Below are positions 18,485 through 27,849 of a stretch of 64,000 nucleotides of DNA, one piece after another (position 1 is the first letter of the stretch; each line of letters opens with the position of its first letter). The DNA comes from Citromicrobium sp. UBA3494 (GTDB taxonomy: Bacteria > Pseudomonadota > Alphaproteobacteria > Sphingomonadales > Sphingomonadaceae). The translations under genes and the position numbers were made by a program. The stretch lies in assembly GCA_002377695.1 (NCBI GenBank), contig DFQH01000001.1:384093-448092 (forward strand), in the 5' to 3' direction. The notes beneath the pieces are model-generated. The model was not told the origin of the DNA. It did not search any database and worked only from the letters and a program-made list of their open reading frames with translations.

Positions 18485-20182
18485 TCACAGGTCGCGACGG
18501 ATCTCCGCCAGCGCCTCGTCGAGCGCACGCAGGGCTTCGGCCCTCTCGCTCTCGCTAAGGTCGCGGTCGCGCTTCACCGCGCCACGCGCGCTCTTGATCG
18601 CGGCCTGCGCGCTGCTCAGCGCTGCGGTGCGGCAGATCACAATCGTTTTCTCGCCATTGGGCCCTGCCCGCTCCCGCACGGTCTCGCCGCTGCCATCGCA
18701 CTTTTCGATGACACGCGGCATGCTGGCCCGGGTCCGCGTTGCGTGGATCTGCATTTTTCGTGCGTTCTCGACCGTCCTCGGAAGGTCTTCGAGCAGGACT
18801 TCCATCTCCCTGGCGAACTCCCCATCCACGCCAAAACGTTCACGAAGAACCGCGATCTCCTTGCGGACTTCTTCGCTCTCACGCGAGAAATCCCGCAAAC
18901 CTTCGATCTGCGCTTCCAGCTTGGCGCGCTCCGCCGCGGTCGCTTCGCGGCCGTTGATGCGGAAGCTTCTTTCCTCGCGCGGCTCACCCTTGCCGTCGCG
19001 CGTGACCTTGCGTTCGACAACGATGGTTCGTGCCTTTTCGCCATCCGCGCCGGGCGTGGTGACGAAAAGATGCGGTGCGGCAGGTGCCTCCGGCGCGGGC
19101 GGTGCTCCGGGCGCGGCAGGCGCAGCGGGGGCAGCGGGCACTGCGGCAAGCGAGGTCGGCGAAGCAGCCGGTGCGGGCGGCACGGGCGCAGCGGGCGGCG
19201 CGGTGACCTCTGCCTGCGTGATCGTGGCTGTGAGCGGCAAAGCCACCAGCGCCCCGACCATGAGCATGCGGGCAGTGGCGCGGCGGCGCGGCGATATCTC
19301 ATTCATGGTCAGGCTCCTCAAACGATGGACGATGGATTTGTCGCCCAGCACGGGGCACGCCATCGGGGCGGCCAGCGCGACGCGTGACGGGTTGGCGGTT
19401 CCGGTGGCGAAGGCGGCGATGATGGCCGCGTAGGTTCCGCGCAGTTCGCGTCCGCACTCGGCCACCACCCGTGCATCGCAAGCGGCTTCCTGGTCGCAGC
19501 GCATGGCCCGCCAGCCGATCCAGCCGAGCGGGTTGAACCAGTGGATCGCGAAAAGCGGCTGGACCGCGATGTTGACGAGCAGATCGTGCGCCCTGTGATG
19601 GGCCAGCTCGTGCTCCAGCGCGAGGTCCCGCGCGATCGGGTCGGTCCGTTCCATGAAGCCGCGCGGCAGAGCGACGACCTTGTCGATCACCCCGAAGGCG
19701 ATGGGCGAATGGGCGCCGGCCGTTTCCACCAGCCGCACCTTGCCGCGCCGGCCCACTTCCACCCCGGAAGCAAGCAGATCGCGCCGCATGGCGAAGTAGT
19801 GAAAGAACCGGAGCATCACGAACACGCCTGCCCCGGCAAGCCACACGGCCAGCGAAATAGACAGCCAGTCGATCGAGACCGTGGCCTTCATCAGCTGCGG
19901 GACCGCGACCGGGGCCTCGCCGGTTTCGGCAAGCGTGTAGAAGGTCGCGGGCGAACCCGGATCCCCAGCGGGCTGCGGCGCTGGCGGCGACGCTGGCGCC
20001 AGCCATGCCGGAAGCACCAGCGGTGGCAGCAGCAGGCGCATGAAGGGCAAGGCCCACAAGGCATAGGCGGCGTGCGGCCCGAAGTGGCGGGTGACCGGGC
20101 GGCGCAGGACCAGCACCACAAGGATCAGGACGCCGGTCCACACCAGCGTTTCGATGGCGAAGCCGTGGAAATCGCTGCTCAT
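18485..20182 (-). CDS. M56 (BlaR1/MecR1-type) membrane metallopeptidase, 565 aa
   Basis: Several N-terminal membrane helices, then the gluzincin motif LALEHELAHHRAHDLL and EAACDARVVAE (third ligand) on the cytoplasmic side, then another helix near residues 309-328. In BlaR1 systems such a protease is activated by an outside signal and destroys the BlaI repressor. Here the periplasmic part is unlike BlaR1: after a Pro/Ala linker (about 330-375) comes a charged, helical region (about 376-565) with no SxxK/KTG penicillin-binding motifs. The signal is therefore probably not a beta-lactam acylation. Its stop/start overlap with the blaI-like gene upstream marks an operon. Confidence 0.9.
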   Translation of the reverse strand: MSSDFHGFAIETLVWTGVLILVVLVLRRPVTRHFGPHAAYALWALPFMRLLLPPLVLPAWLAPASPPAPQPAGDPGSPATFYTLAETGEAPVAVPQLMKATVSIDWLSISLAVWLAGAGVFVMLRFFHYFAMRRDLLASGVEVGRRGKVRLVETAGAHSPIAFGVIDKVVALPRGFMERTDPIARDLALEHELAHHRAHDLLVNIAVQPLFAIHWFNPLGWIGWRAMRCDQEAACDARVVAECGRELRGTYAAIIAAFATGTANPSRVALAAPMACPVLGDKSIVHRLRSLTMNEISPRRRATARMLMVGALVALPLTATITQAEVTAPPAAPVPPAPAASPTSLAAVPAAPAAPAAPGAPPAPEAPAAPHLFVTTPGADGEKARTIVVERKVTRDGKGEPREERSFRINGREATAAERAKLEAQIEGLRDFSRESEEVRKEIAVLRERFGVDGEFAREMEVLLEDLPRTVENARKMQIHATRTRASMPRVIEKCDGSGETVRERAGPNGEKTIVICRTAALSSAQAAIKSARGAVKRDRDLSESERAEALRALDEALAEIRRDL

Positions 20183-20583
20183 TTGCGCATCTCCTTCAGC
20201 AGGCGCTCGATCTCGCCGAGGTCCTCGTCGGTCAGCGCTTCGCTTTGGGCGAGATGCGCGAAAAGCGAAGCCGCGCGGCCACCGAACAGCCGATCGACCA
20301 GCCTGCGCGATTCACCGCCGACATAGTCGGAGCGTTCGATAAGCGGGGAATAGAGAAACTTGCGCCCGGCAGGCTCGGTCGCCAGCGCGCCCTTGCCGAC
20401 CAGCCGCGAAAGCAGCGTCTTTACGGTCGGCATGGACCATCCGCGCGTGGCGCAAACCTCGTCGCAGACTTCGGCGGCGCTGAGCGGGTGGCGATCCCAC
20501 AGCACTTCCATGATGGCATGCTCGGCATCGCTGATGCGCTCACCCGGCGTTCCGCCTGTCTCGCCACTGGTCTCGCTCATCAC
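20179..20583 (-). CDS. BlaI/MecI/CopY family repressor, 134 aa
   Basis: Winged-helix repressor with the family motifs ISDAEHAIMEVLWDRHPLSA, VCDEVCATRGWSMPTVKTLLSRLVGKG and FLYSPLIERSDY. It should bind as a dimer to TACA/TGTA-type dyads; two such sites lie 20-50 bases upstream of its start. A strong ribosome site (GGAGGAG) precedes the ATG. The start of the M56 protease gene overlaps its end by four bases, giving the classical repressor/protease pair. Regulated genes are likely its own operon and perhaps the divergent flavin oxidoreductase. Confidence 0.92.
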   Translation of the reverse strand: MMSETSGETGGTPGERISDAEHAIMEVLWDRHPLSAAEVCDEVCATRGWSMPTVKTLLSRLVGKGALATEPAGRKFLYSPLIERSDYVGGESRRLVDRLFGGRAASLFAHLAQSEALTDEDLGEIERLLKEMRK

Positions 20584-20602
20584 GGTCTCCTCCCTCTCCG
20601 AT

Positions 20603-20633
20603 TACGCCTGTAGACGTATCGACTACGATTGTA
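20603..20633. promoter_or_regulatory. Twin BlaI-type operator
   Basis: Two near-identical 10-base dyads, TACGCCTGTA (20603-20612) and TACGATTGTA (20624-20633), are spaced 21 bases start to start, i.e. two helical turns on the same DNA face. Both fit the TAC-n-n-n-TGTA style of BlaI/MecI operators. They sit between the repressor gene (start 20583) and the divergent oxidoreductase (start 20763). Confidence 0.65.
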
Positions 20634-20762
20634 AACATGAGCGCCGGATGAATGGCAGAGGCGAGGCGCAAAGCGATCCTGGCCGGCGGGTGCCCTCAGG
20701 CCGGGGCCGCCGCGGCAGCAGGGGGCTTTGAATCGGCCATCCTGCGCCCCATCTCGTCCGTC

Positions 20763-21761
20763 ATGACCAAGCTTTCCCTTCTCGATCTCGCGCATGTTGC
20801 CGAAGGCAGCGACGTGCGAACCGCCCTCGCCAACGCCGCCGACATCGCGCGCCACGCCGAATCGCTCGGCTTCGAAAGGTACTGGTGCGCGGAGCATCAC
20901 GGCATGGAAGGGATCGCCAGCGCAGCCACCAGCGTCGTGATCGGCCACGTCGCCTCGGCTACGAGCACGATCCGCGTGGGTGCGGGCGGGATCATGCTGC
21001 CCAACCATGCGCCGCTGGTGATTGCTGAACAGTTCGGCACGCTGGACGCGCTGCATCCCGGCCGGATCGACCTTGGCCTGGGCCGCGCGCCGGGGAGCGA
21101 CCAGCGCGTCGCAACCGCACTGCGCCGCAACCTCAACACGGATGCCAACGCCTTCCCGCGCGATGTGGTGGAGCTGCAGAGCTACTTCGCCAATGACGGG
21201 CGCACCGGCATCGTCGCGACGCCGGGCGCGGGCGCGAACGTGCCGCTCTATATCCTTGGTTCGAGCCTGTTCGGCGCGCAGGTCGCCGCGATGCTCGGCC
21301 TGCCCTATGCCTTCGCCAGCCACTTCGCGCCGCAGGCGCTCGACGATGCGCTGAAGATCTATCGCGACCGGTTCGAGCCTTCGGCCGTGCTGAGCGAGCC
21401 CTATGCGATCTGCGGCTACAACGTCTTCGCCGCCGATACGGAGGAGGAAGCGCAGCTGCTCGCCACCTCGATGCAGCAAAGCTTCGTACGGCTTCGCACC
21501 GGCAAGCCGGGCAAGCTGCCGCCCCCGGTCGAAGGCTACCGCGAGGGCCTGCCGCCGCAGGCCGCGGCGATGCTGGACGGCGTGCTCTCGGCCACGGCCA
21601 TCGGCACGCCCGCGCAGGTCCGCGATCAGATGAACGCCTTCGTCGAACGCACGCAGGCGGACGAGCTGATCCTGGCCGGCTCGATCTACGATTTCGAGGC
21701 ACGCAAGCGCAGCCTTACGCTGGCGGCGGAAGCTTTCGCGGGCGAACCTGCGGCGGCGTAG
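20763..21761 (+). CDS. LLM-class flavin-dependent oxidoreductase, 332 aa
   Basis: Bacterial-luciferase-like monooxygenase of the YhbW type. Visible features are the N-terminal [69 protein letters not shown] (given here only as landmarks across residues about 60-105) and a C-terminal substrate-cap region. These use reduced FMN or F420-like flavins; the substrate is unknown. The start is set at MTKLSLLD, since upstream residues are low-complexity and overlap the operator region. It diverges from the BlaI-type repressor gene and may respond to it. Confidence 0.9.
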   Translation: MTKLSLLDLAHVAEGSDVRTALANAADIARHAESLGFERYWCAEHHGMEGIASAATSVVIGHVASATSTIRVGAGGIMLPNHAPLVIAEQFGTLDALHPGRIDLGLGRAPGSDQRVATALRRNLNTDANAFPRDVVELQSYFANDGRTGIVATPGAGANVPLYILGSSLFGAQVAAMLGLPYAFASHFAPQALDDALKIYRDRFEPSAVLSEPYAICGYNVFAADTEEEAQLLATSMQQSFVRLRTGKPGKLPPPVEGYREGLPPQAAAMLDGVLSATAIGTPAQVRDQMNAFVERTQADELILAGSIYDFEARKRSLTLAAEAFAGEPAAA

Positions 21762-21764
21762 CGC

Positions 21765-22625
21765 CTAGCAGACCTCGGCGGTATTCTCGGGGATCGGCCC
21801 GGGCGGTACGCGCGCGGGGTGGCGATAGAACGGGTCTCCGGCGAGCCGCGTCACATCCCCATAGGCGCGCGCCAGCACCGCGTAGAGCGCGGGATCGTAA
21901 CTCGCGAGGTCTTCGCGGTTCAGGATGCGTGTGCCGTCCACCACCGTAAGGCGGTTGGATTCGAACCATATCTGCGATCCTTCCGCCCAGTATTCCTGCA
22001 CGGTCGTGGTCGCATATTCGTTGAGCCAGAGGTCGTTCGCCAGCGCGTTGGCATAGGCCGCCTCCACTTGCGTGTAGAGTGCCGGGTCGACCGCCTGGAT
22101 TGCGAACAGGATATTATGCGCGAATTCGTGAACCAGGATCGTCTCGCCGTAATAACGGCTTGAGGAGAGACCCAGCACATCCTCCTCCGAGCCGACCGTA
22201 TGCTGCCCGCCAATCCCGCGCGCCCGCGCATCCCAGTAGGCGCGGTCGGTGAGCCGCCCGATCCGCTCCTCGTAATGCTTCTTCTCGCACCGCGTCAGGC
22301 GCGGGTCGTCCGGCGCAGGCTTGGTCCAGTGCGCATTCTCGGGCAGGTCGAGCAGCGCTTCGGTCTCCGCGATAATCGCCACGCGGTAGCCGTTCTGCTG
22401 GAGCCACGCCGCCAGATCGGGGCGCGCGCTGAGCATATCCTCGATCATCGCCTCGGCCGCGACCAGCGCATCGTTCGGCACGGCGCTGGACGAGACCACC
22501 GGAATGCCGTCCGCGTCGCGGTACTGCGTATAGAAGGACGGAATGCCCAGCGCAGGCGGCGGCGCGGCGGGGCTGCTCGCGCAGCCGGCAAGCGCAGCGG
22601 CGCCGGATATCATCGCCCAGCGCAT
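21765..22625 (-). CDS. HExxH-motif lipoprotein, putative zinc peptidase, 286 aa
   Basis: The chosen start (MRWAMISGAAALAGC) gives a lipoprotein signal with the lipobox ALAGC; a longer frame from 22649 would overlap the upstream gene. The middle carries ILVHEFAHNILFAIQ, an HExxH zinc site, followed about 50 residues later by NEYATTTVQEYWAEGSQIWF, whose Glu may be the third ligand. I do not recognise a named family; it is a predicted envelope metallopeptidase. It lies 16 bases after a membrane-protein gene and is convergent with the oxidoreductase. Confidence 0.72.
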   Translation of the reverse strand: MRWAMISGAAALAGCASSPAAPPPALGIPSFYTQYRDADGIPVVSSSAVPNDALVAAEAMIEDMLSARPDLAAWLQQNGYRVAIIAETEALLDLPENAHWTKPAPDDPRLTRCEKKHYEERIGRLTDRAYWDARARGIGGQHTVGSEEDVLGLSSSRYYGETILVHEFAHNILFAIQAVDPALYTQVEAAYANALANDLWLNEYATTTVQEYWAEGSQIWFESNRLTVVDGTRILNREDLASYDPALYAVLARAYGDVTRLAGDPFYRHPARVPPGPIPENTAEVC

Positions 22626-22641
22626 CCAGTGAGGGCAGACC

Positions 22642-23373
22642 CTACCCACTGGTAGGCATCATCGCGGATCTGGCGCTCTCGACAAGATACAGCGCCACAA
22701 CAGCCGCTGGCGTGCCTAAGAAGCTCGAGCCAGCCGCGCCAAGGACACCGAATATCACGACAGGGAGCGCGAGAAGGCCCAAAAGGCTCGTAGGCAGCCA
22801 GCGACGAACCCTTTCCTTTCCATCTCCGAGGCTGAAGAGTGCGACTGGAAGGGGGCGGAAGAACGCCATAAGAAGCGCTCCCAACACAAGGCACATCAGG
22901 GTGAGCGCCCCGTAGAAATAGGTCAATCCGAATGCAGGTATAGCAATTGTGTCTGCGCAATAGGGGAAGGCGCCGCGGCGCAGATCGAGCGAGAGGCTGT
23001 ACATCTGAGAGAAGAAACTAAGGCCGACGACGCCGAAACCCAGAAGGAAGAAATTCCACCTCTTTGCGGGGCTTCGCAGGCGCCAGGACTGCGCTGTCCC
23101 GAACGCAAGATAGAGCACCGCGACGGTTGCTGCGACGAGCATGATGCTGAGGCCTGACTGCATCAGCGGATGACGCAGCGTCTCCAGTGCCGCCATCCGA
23201 TCGTACCAGCCTTCGACCACGCCATTCGCATCGCAGGCATCACGTCTCAATCGCAATGCCAACTCGGCATTGGTGTAGACGGGAAATACCAGTCCCGATG
23301 CGAAGACGAGGCCGCCAAAGGTGACAACACATGCGAGCACCGTGTTTCTGGAACGAAACACCGCGCTTCGCAC
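22642..23373 (-). CDS. Multi-pass membrane protein of unknown function, 243 aa
   Basis: About five hydrophobic segments are visible (roughly residues 11-33, 73-95, 107-122, 148-172 and 193-215), separated by basic loops. It begins 4 bases after the sdhA stop, where sdhB would normally be expected, and its GC (about 55-62%) is below that of its neighbours. I recognise no family. The short spacing implies it is co-transcribed with sdhCDA, or was inserted there. Confidence 0.65.
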   Translation of the reverse strand: MRSAVFRSRNTVLACVVTFGGLVFASGLVFPVYTNAELALRLRRDACDANGVVEGWYDRMAALETLRHPLMQSGLSIMLVAATVAVLYLAFGTAQSWRLRSPAKRWNFFLLGFGVVGLSFFSQMYSLSLDLRRGAFPYCADTIAIPAFGLTYFYGALTLMCLVLGALLMAFFRPLPVALFSLGDGKERVRRWLPTSLLGLLALPVVIFGVLGAAGSSFLGTPAAVVALYLVESARSAMMPTSG

Positions 23374-23377
23374 GATA

Positions 23378-25252
23378 CTAGTAAACCCGCTTCTTCGGCT
23401 TGATGTACTCGATATCGTCGGTCAGCGTGTATTCGTGCACCGGGCGGTAATCGATCTTCATATCGCCCTTGCCCGAACCCTTGGCGCCGCCGCCCCAGCC
23501 GTCGAACCACGTGACCGTGTGCTTCATCCACTCGGCATCGTTGCGATCGGGGAAATCCTCGTGCGCGTGGGCGCCGCGGCTTTCCTTGCGGTTCTCCGCG
23601 CTGGCCATGGTGACGCTCGCCTGTGCCATCAGGTTGTCCAGTTCCAGCGTCTCTACAAGATCGCTGTTCCAGATCAGCGAGCGGTCGGACACGTGAATGT
23701 CGGCCATGCTCGCATTGACCTCGGCCAGCTTCTTCTTGCCAGCGGCCAGCGTTTCGGTGTCGCGGAACACGGCAGCATGCTTCTGCATGGTCTTCTGCAT
23801 GTCGTCGCGGATCTTCGCGGTCGGCAGGCTGCCATTCGCGTGGCGGAAGTGGTCGAGCCGGCTGAGCGCGAGGTCCGCACTGTCGGCGGGAAGCGCATCG
23901 TGGTTGGCGCCCGGCTTCATCGTTTCGGCCAGGCGGTGGCCGATCGCGCGGCCGAACACCACGAGGTCGATCAGCGAGTTCGAGCCGAGGCGGTTCGCCC
24001 CGTGGACCGAGACGCAGCCCGCCTCGCCCGCGGCATAGAGCCCGGGCACGACATGGTCGGGATTGCCGTCCGGCCCCAGCGTCACGACTTCGCCGTGATA
24101 GTTCGTCGGGATGCCGCCCATGTTATAGTGGACGGTCGGTGTCACTGGCAGCGGTTCGCGCGTCAGGTCGACACCGGCGAAGATCTTGCCGCTCTCGGTG
24201 ATGCCCGGCAGCCGCTCGGCGAGCACCGCAGGGTCAATATGGTCGAGGTGCAGGTAGATATGGTCGCCTTCCGCGCCCACGCCGCGGCCTTCACGCATTT
24301 CCAGCGCCATCGAGCGCGAGACGACGTCGCGGCTCGCCAGGTCCTTTGCCGAGGGAGCGTAGCGCTCCATGAAGCGCTCACCCTCGGAATTGGTGAGGTA
24401 TCCGCCCTCGCCGCGCGCGCCCTCGGTAATCAGCACGCCCGCGCCGTAGATGCCGGTCGGGTGGAACTGCACGAATTCCATGTCCTGCAGCGGCAGGCCT
24501 GCGCGCAGCACCATGCCGCCGCCGTCGCCGGTGCAGGTGTGTGCCGACGTCGCGGTGTAGTAGCAGCGGCCGTAGCCGCCGGTGGCGAGCACGACTGCAT
24601 GGGCTTTGAAGCGGTGGATCGTGCCGTCATCCAGGCACATGGCGATCACGCCGACGCAGCGGCGGTTGGCACCCTCGCCCGCCATGATCAGGTCGATCGC
24701 GAAATATTCGATGAAGAAGTCCGCGTCGTATTTCAGGCTCTGCTGGTAGAGCGCGTGGAGCATCGCGTGCCCCGTACGGTCCGCCGCGGCACAGGTGCGC
24801 TGCACCGGCGGGCCCTCGCCCATGTTCTGCATGTGGCCGCCGAACGGGCGCTGGTAGATCGTGCCGTCCTTGTTGCGCGAAAAGGGCACGCCCGCGTGCT
24901 CCAGCTCGTACACCGCCTGCGGGGCCTCGCGCGCGAGATATTCGATCGCGTCCTGGTCGCCCAGCCAGTCCGACCCCTTCACGGTGTCGTACATGTGCCA
25001 GGTCCAGTGGTCGGGCGTGTTGTTGCCCAGCGAGGCGGCGATGCCGCCCTGCGCCGCCACGGTGTGCGAGCGCGTGGGGAAGACCTTGGAGATGTTCGCC
25101 GTCTTGAAGCCCGCTTCGGCCGCGCCCATCGTGGCGCGCAGGCCGGATCCCCCGGCCCCTACGACCACCACATCGAAGGTGTGATCGATGATCGGATAGG
25201 CGTCGCCCGTCTTGGACGTCTTGTTCGACTTGCTGTCGGTATCACTCGCCAT
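23378..25252 (-). CDS. sdhA: Succinate dehydrogenase flavoprotein subunit, 624 aa
   Basis: Catalytic, FAD-bearing subunit of complex II, oxidising succinate to fumarate. Landmarks are the dinucleotide motif [20 protein letters not shown], the covalent FAD His in [12 protein letters not shown], the active-site segment with [11 protein letters not shown], and [13 protein letters not shown]. Length is typical. The ATG overlaps the sdhD stop (ATGA). The expected iron-sulfur subunit gene sdhB does not follow; an unrelated membrane-protein gene does. Confidence 0.97.
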   Translation of the reverse strand: MASDTDSKSNKTSKTGDAYPIIDHTFDVVVVGAGGSGLRATMGAAEAGFKTANISKVFPTRSHTVAAQGGIAASLGNNTPDHWTWHMYDTVKGSDWLGDQDAIEYLAREAPQAVYELEHAGVPFSRNKDGTIYQRPFGGHMQNMGEGPPVQRTCAAADRTGHAMLHALYQQSLKYDADFFIEYFAIDLIMAGEGANRRCVGVIAMCLDDGTIHRFKAHAVVLATGGYGRCYYTATSAHTCTGDGGGMVLRAGLPLQDMEFVQFHPTGIYGAGVLITEGARGEGGYLTNSEGERFMERYAPSAKDLASRDVVSRSMALEMREGRGVGAEGDHIYLHLDHIDPAVLAERLPGITESGKIFAGVDLTREPLPVTPTVHYNMGGIPTNYHGEVVTLGPDGNPDHVVPGLYAAGEAGCVSVHGANRLGSNSLIDLVVFGRAIGHRLAETMKPGANHDALPADSADLALSRLDHFRHANGSLPTAKIRDDMQKTMQKHAAVFRDTETLAAGKKKLAEVNASMADIHVSDRSLIWNSDLVETLELDNLMAQASVTMASAENRKESRGAHAHEDFPDRNDAEWMKHTVTWFDGWGGGAKGSGKGDMKIDYRPVHEYTLTDDIEYIKPKKRVY

Positions 25253-25638
25253 CAGGCGGCTCCTGCGAATGCGATGCTGGCGATGCAGAACACGGCGAAC
25301 ACGCCGCCCGCAATCACCGCGAGATTGAGAAGGGCGATCAGCGCGAAGCGGCTGCCGCCTTCGTGGATATAGTCTTCGATCAGCACCTGCAGCCCGAGGC
25401 GCGCGTGCCAGAACGTGCTGACGATCAGCAGGATCATCGCCGCCGCGCTGATCGGATTGGCCAGCCAGCCCGTGACGGTGCCGTAATCATACGCGGGCAG
25501 CATCAGGAAGCTGACGAGCAGCCACAGGACCAGCACGAGGTTGCCGATCGCAGTGAAGCGCTGGAGCAGCCAGTGATGCGCGCCCTCGTGGGCCGAGCCG
25601 AGGCCGCGTACGCGGCCGATGGAGGTTCCGTTACCCAT
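25252..25638 (-). CDS. sdhD: Succinate dehydrogenase membrane anchor, 128 aa
   Basis: Three hydrophobic segments (about residues 28-50, 58-80 and 100-125) and a [17 protein letters not shown] motif, the typical heme/quinone-side helix of SdhD. It anchors SdhAB to the inner membrane with SdhC. Start at MGNGTSIG lies 11 bases after the sdhC stop; a longer upstream frame runs antisense-like through sdhC and is rejected. The stop overlaps the sdhA start. Confidence 0.93.
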   Translation of the reverse strand: MGNGTSIGRVRGLGSAHEGAHHWLLQRFTAIGNLVLVLWLLVSFLMLPAYDYGTVTGWLANPISAAAMILLIVSTFWHARLGLQVLIEDYIHEGGSRFALIALLNLAVIAGGVFAVFCIASIAFAGAA

Positions 25639-25649
25639 GGTTCGAAGCC

Positions 25650-26030
25650 TTACTTGAGGAAGATGATCGCCCAGAAGGCGATGGTCAGCAGGATGGCAAT
25701 GATCGGGGCAAGCGTGGCCCAGAGCTTGTTGGTCTGCAGCTCGTACCCCGCGCCGATGTCGAGCACGAAGTGGCGCAGCCCGCTCATCATGTGGGTGAAG
25801 AAGGCCCATGTCAGGCCGACAAGCACCACGTAACCGATGGGGCTGGTCATCACGGCGGCGAATGTCGCGTAGGCTTCCGGCCCGCTCGCCATCGCGCCCA
25901 GCCACCACAGCAGCACGCCAAGGCCGACCAGCGAGAGGCCGTCGCCGGTCACGCGGTGCAGGATCGAGGTGAGCATGTGCGGGCCCCACTTCCAGATCTG
26001 GAGATGGGGAGAGAGCGGTCTGTTCGACAT
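25650..26030 (-). CDS. sdhC: Succinate dehydrogenase cytochrome b556 subunit, 126 aa
   Basis: Begins MSNRPLSPHLQIW, the usual SdhC opening, continues with SILHRVTGDGLS (quinone-site Ser/Arg region) and has three membrane helices; the FFTHMMSGLRHFVLDIG helix supplies the heme-ligand His. It is first in the sdhCDA operon. The region 26031-26201 upstream, shared with a divergent SDR gene, probably holds the promoters. Confidence 0.94.
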   Translation of the reverse strand: MSNRPLSPHLQIWKWGPHMLTSILHRVTGDGLSLVGLGVLLWWLGAMASGPEAYATFAAVMTSPIGYVVLVGLTWAFFTHMMSGLRHFVLDIGAGYELQTNKLWATLAPIIAILLTIAFWAIIFLK

Positions 26031-26201
26031 GGTGTCTAGCGGGTCCAATCTGGCCGGGTGCGGTAAGTCTTGCGCCTCCACTTAGCGGAAGCGCGCACAG
26101 GTTCAAGCGAGTCCAAAGCATCAGTGCCAAAGCACGGAGCGTGGGGCCAGTGCAAGCGTGGGGCTTGGTGCCGCGTGCCAATCGGCCTAACAGATGGCCG
26201 C

Positions 26202-26912
26202 ATGACAGGCATTCTCGTCACAGGATCGAGCCGCGGGATCGGCGCCGCGATACGCGAACAGCTGGAAGCGCGCTGCGTGCGGGTGATCGGCCATTCTACC
26301 AGTGGCCGCGAAGAAGGCGAGATTGCCGCCGACTTCAGCGATCCGCCCGCCCCTTCGATGCTGTGGGAAGAGGCGTTGCGGCAGGCCGACGGGGAAATCG
26401 ACGTGCTGGTAAACAATGCCGGGCTGTTCGAAGGCATCCCGCTCGATACGTCGGACATCGAATGGCTCGACGCCTGGGAAGAGACGCTGCGCATCAACCT
26501 GACCTCCGCCGCACAGCTCAGCCGGTTCGCGGTGCGCCACTGGCAGCAACGCGGCGTGAGCGGGCGCATCGTTCACATCGCCAGCCGTGCCGGGCACCGG
26601 GGCGATTCCCCCGCCCACTGGCACTACGCGGCGGCGAAGGGCGGCATGCTGGCGCTGCACAAGACCATCGCGCGCGCCTATGCCGGCGAAGGGATCTACA
26701 GCTTCGCGGTCACGCCGGGCTTCACCGACACATCGATGGCGGGGGATTACCTGGAAAGCCGGGGCGGCCCCGGACTGCTCAAGGACATTCCGCTGGGCCG
26801 CGTGGCCGAGCCGGAGGAAATCGCGGATATCGCGGTCTGGTGTGCGCTCGACGCGCCGCCTTCGATGACCGGCGCGACCATCGATGCCAATGGGGCGAGC
26901 TATGTCCGCTAG
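26202..26912 (+). CDS. SDR family oxidoreductase, 236 aa
   Basis: Short-chain dehydrogenase with the cofactor loop VTGSSRGIG at the N-terminus, VNNAG near residue 70, catalytic Ser in HIASRAGHRG and the YAAAKGG motif. Start at MTGILVTG is set by the family N-terminus. Substrate unknown; wording is close to 3-oxoacyl-ACP reductase-like SDRs. Its end overlaps the start of the metallo-beta-lactamase gene by 11 bases, so the two are likely co-transcribed. Confidence 0.88.
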   Translation: MTGILVTGSSRGIGAAIREQLEARCVRVIGHSTSGREEGEIAADFSDPPAPSMLWEEALRQADGEIDVLVNNAGLFEGIPLDTSDIEWLDAWEETLRINLTSAAQLSRFAVRHWQQRGVSGRIVHIASRAGHRGDSPAHWHYAAAKGGMLALHKTIARAYAGEGIYSFAVTPGFTDTSMAGDYLESRGGPGLLKDIPLGRVAEPEEIADIAVWCALDAPPSMTGATIDANGASYVR

Positions 26913-27849
26913 GCTCGCGGGTCTGGCCGCGCTGGCACTTGTCGCCGCCGGCTGCGCGCCCGCGCCCGAGTCGCCCGCCACCGCCGATCCTGCAGTTTAC
27001 GACGTCGTCTCCTCACCGGAAATGGCCGCCAGCTTTGCGCAGTCCGCGTTTCTCGAAAAATGCGAAAACTGGGACGAGTGGGACAAGCCCGCCCCGCCCT
27101 TCCAGCTGCTCGGCGACACATGGTACGTCGGCACCTGCGGCATTTCCGCGCTTCTCGTGATCGGCGATGGCGAGCACGTACTGATCGATAGCGGCGTGGA
27201 GGCCGCTGCGCCGCTCATCCTCGACAATATCCGCGCGCTCGGCATCGACTCGCGCGATGTGGGCTATCTGCTGATGAGCCACGAGCATTTCGACCATGTC
27301 GGTGCGCACGCGGCCCTCGTTGAAGCGACCGGGGCGCAGGTGATCGCATCGCCCACAGCAGCAGAGGTTCTGTCCAGTGGCGAGGCAAGCGCGGACGATC
27401 CGCAGACCGACATCCACCCTTCGATGACACCGGTGAAGGTGAACCGGGTGGTCACCGAGGGCGAAGTCCTGACGCTGGGCGGCAAGGAGTTCACGGCACA
27501 TCTCACGCCCGGCCACACGCCCGGCGCGATGAGCTGGACATGGGCTGCGTGCAGCCTGCCGGGGGAGGCGACGGTGTGCCGGACCATCGCCTATGTCGAC
27601 AGCCTCTCGCCCGTGTCGGCGGACGATTATCGCTTCACCGATCATCCGGCGACCATCGCCGATTTCCGCGGCAGCATCGCGACAGTCGCGGGGCTTCCGT
27701 GCGACCTGCTCGCCACGCCGCATCCCTCGTCGAGCAAGATGCTGGAGCGAATAAAGAACGGCGGGCTGTTGGGCAGCATGTCCTGCGCCGACTATGCCAA
27801 GGCAATCGCCAAGCGCCTCGATGTTCGGCTGGCGAAAGAAGCCGGATGA
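26902..27849 (+). CDS. Subclass B3 metallo-beta-lactamase, 315 aa
   Basis: Zinc hydrolase that opens beta-lactam rings. The signal MSARLAGLAALALVAAGC has a lipobox at Cys18, suggesting a membrane-anchored form. The B3 metal ligands are all visible: HEHFDH at residues 127-132, His205 in TPGHTPGAMSW, His274 in LATPHPSSSKM, plus the B3-style DSLSPVS loop. Erythrobacter relatives are known to carry chromosomal B3 enzymes, and this fits that group. It overlaps the SDR gene at the start and the DUF6151 gene at the stop (ATGA). No BlaI-type operator was seen upstream. Actual activity is unproven. Confidence 0.9.
   Translation: MSARLAGLAALALVAAGCAPAPESPATADPAVYDVVSSPEMAASFAQSAFLEKCENWDEWDKPAPPFQLLGDTWYVGTCGISALLVIGDGEHVLIDSGVEAAAPLILDNIRALGIDSRDVGYLLMSHEHFDHVGAHAALVEATGAQVIASPTAAEVLSSGEASADDPQTDIHPSMTPVKVNRVVTEGEVLTLGGKEFTAHLTPGHTPGAMSWTWAACSLPGEATVCRTIAYVDSLSPVSADDYRFTDHPATIADFRGSIATVAGLPCDLLATPHPSSSKMLERIKNGGLLGSMSCADYAKAIAKRLDVRLAKEAG

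Noticed and set aside
23321..25372. Very long plus-strand open frame opposite sdhA, and similar long frames opposite pckA (5511-7544), recN (38470-40500) and lepA (49932-51908)
   Set aside because: They are mirror frames of high-GC genes: rich in Arg, His, Ala and Val, without family motifs, and the opposite strand codes for clear enzymes.
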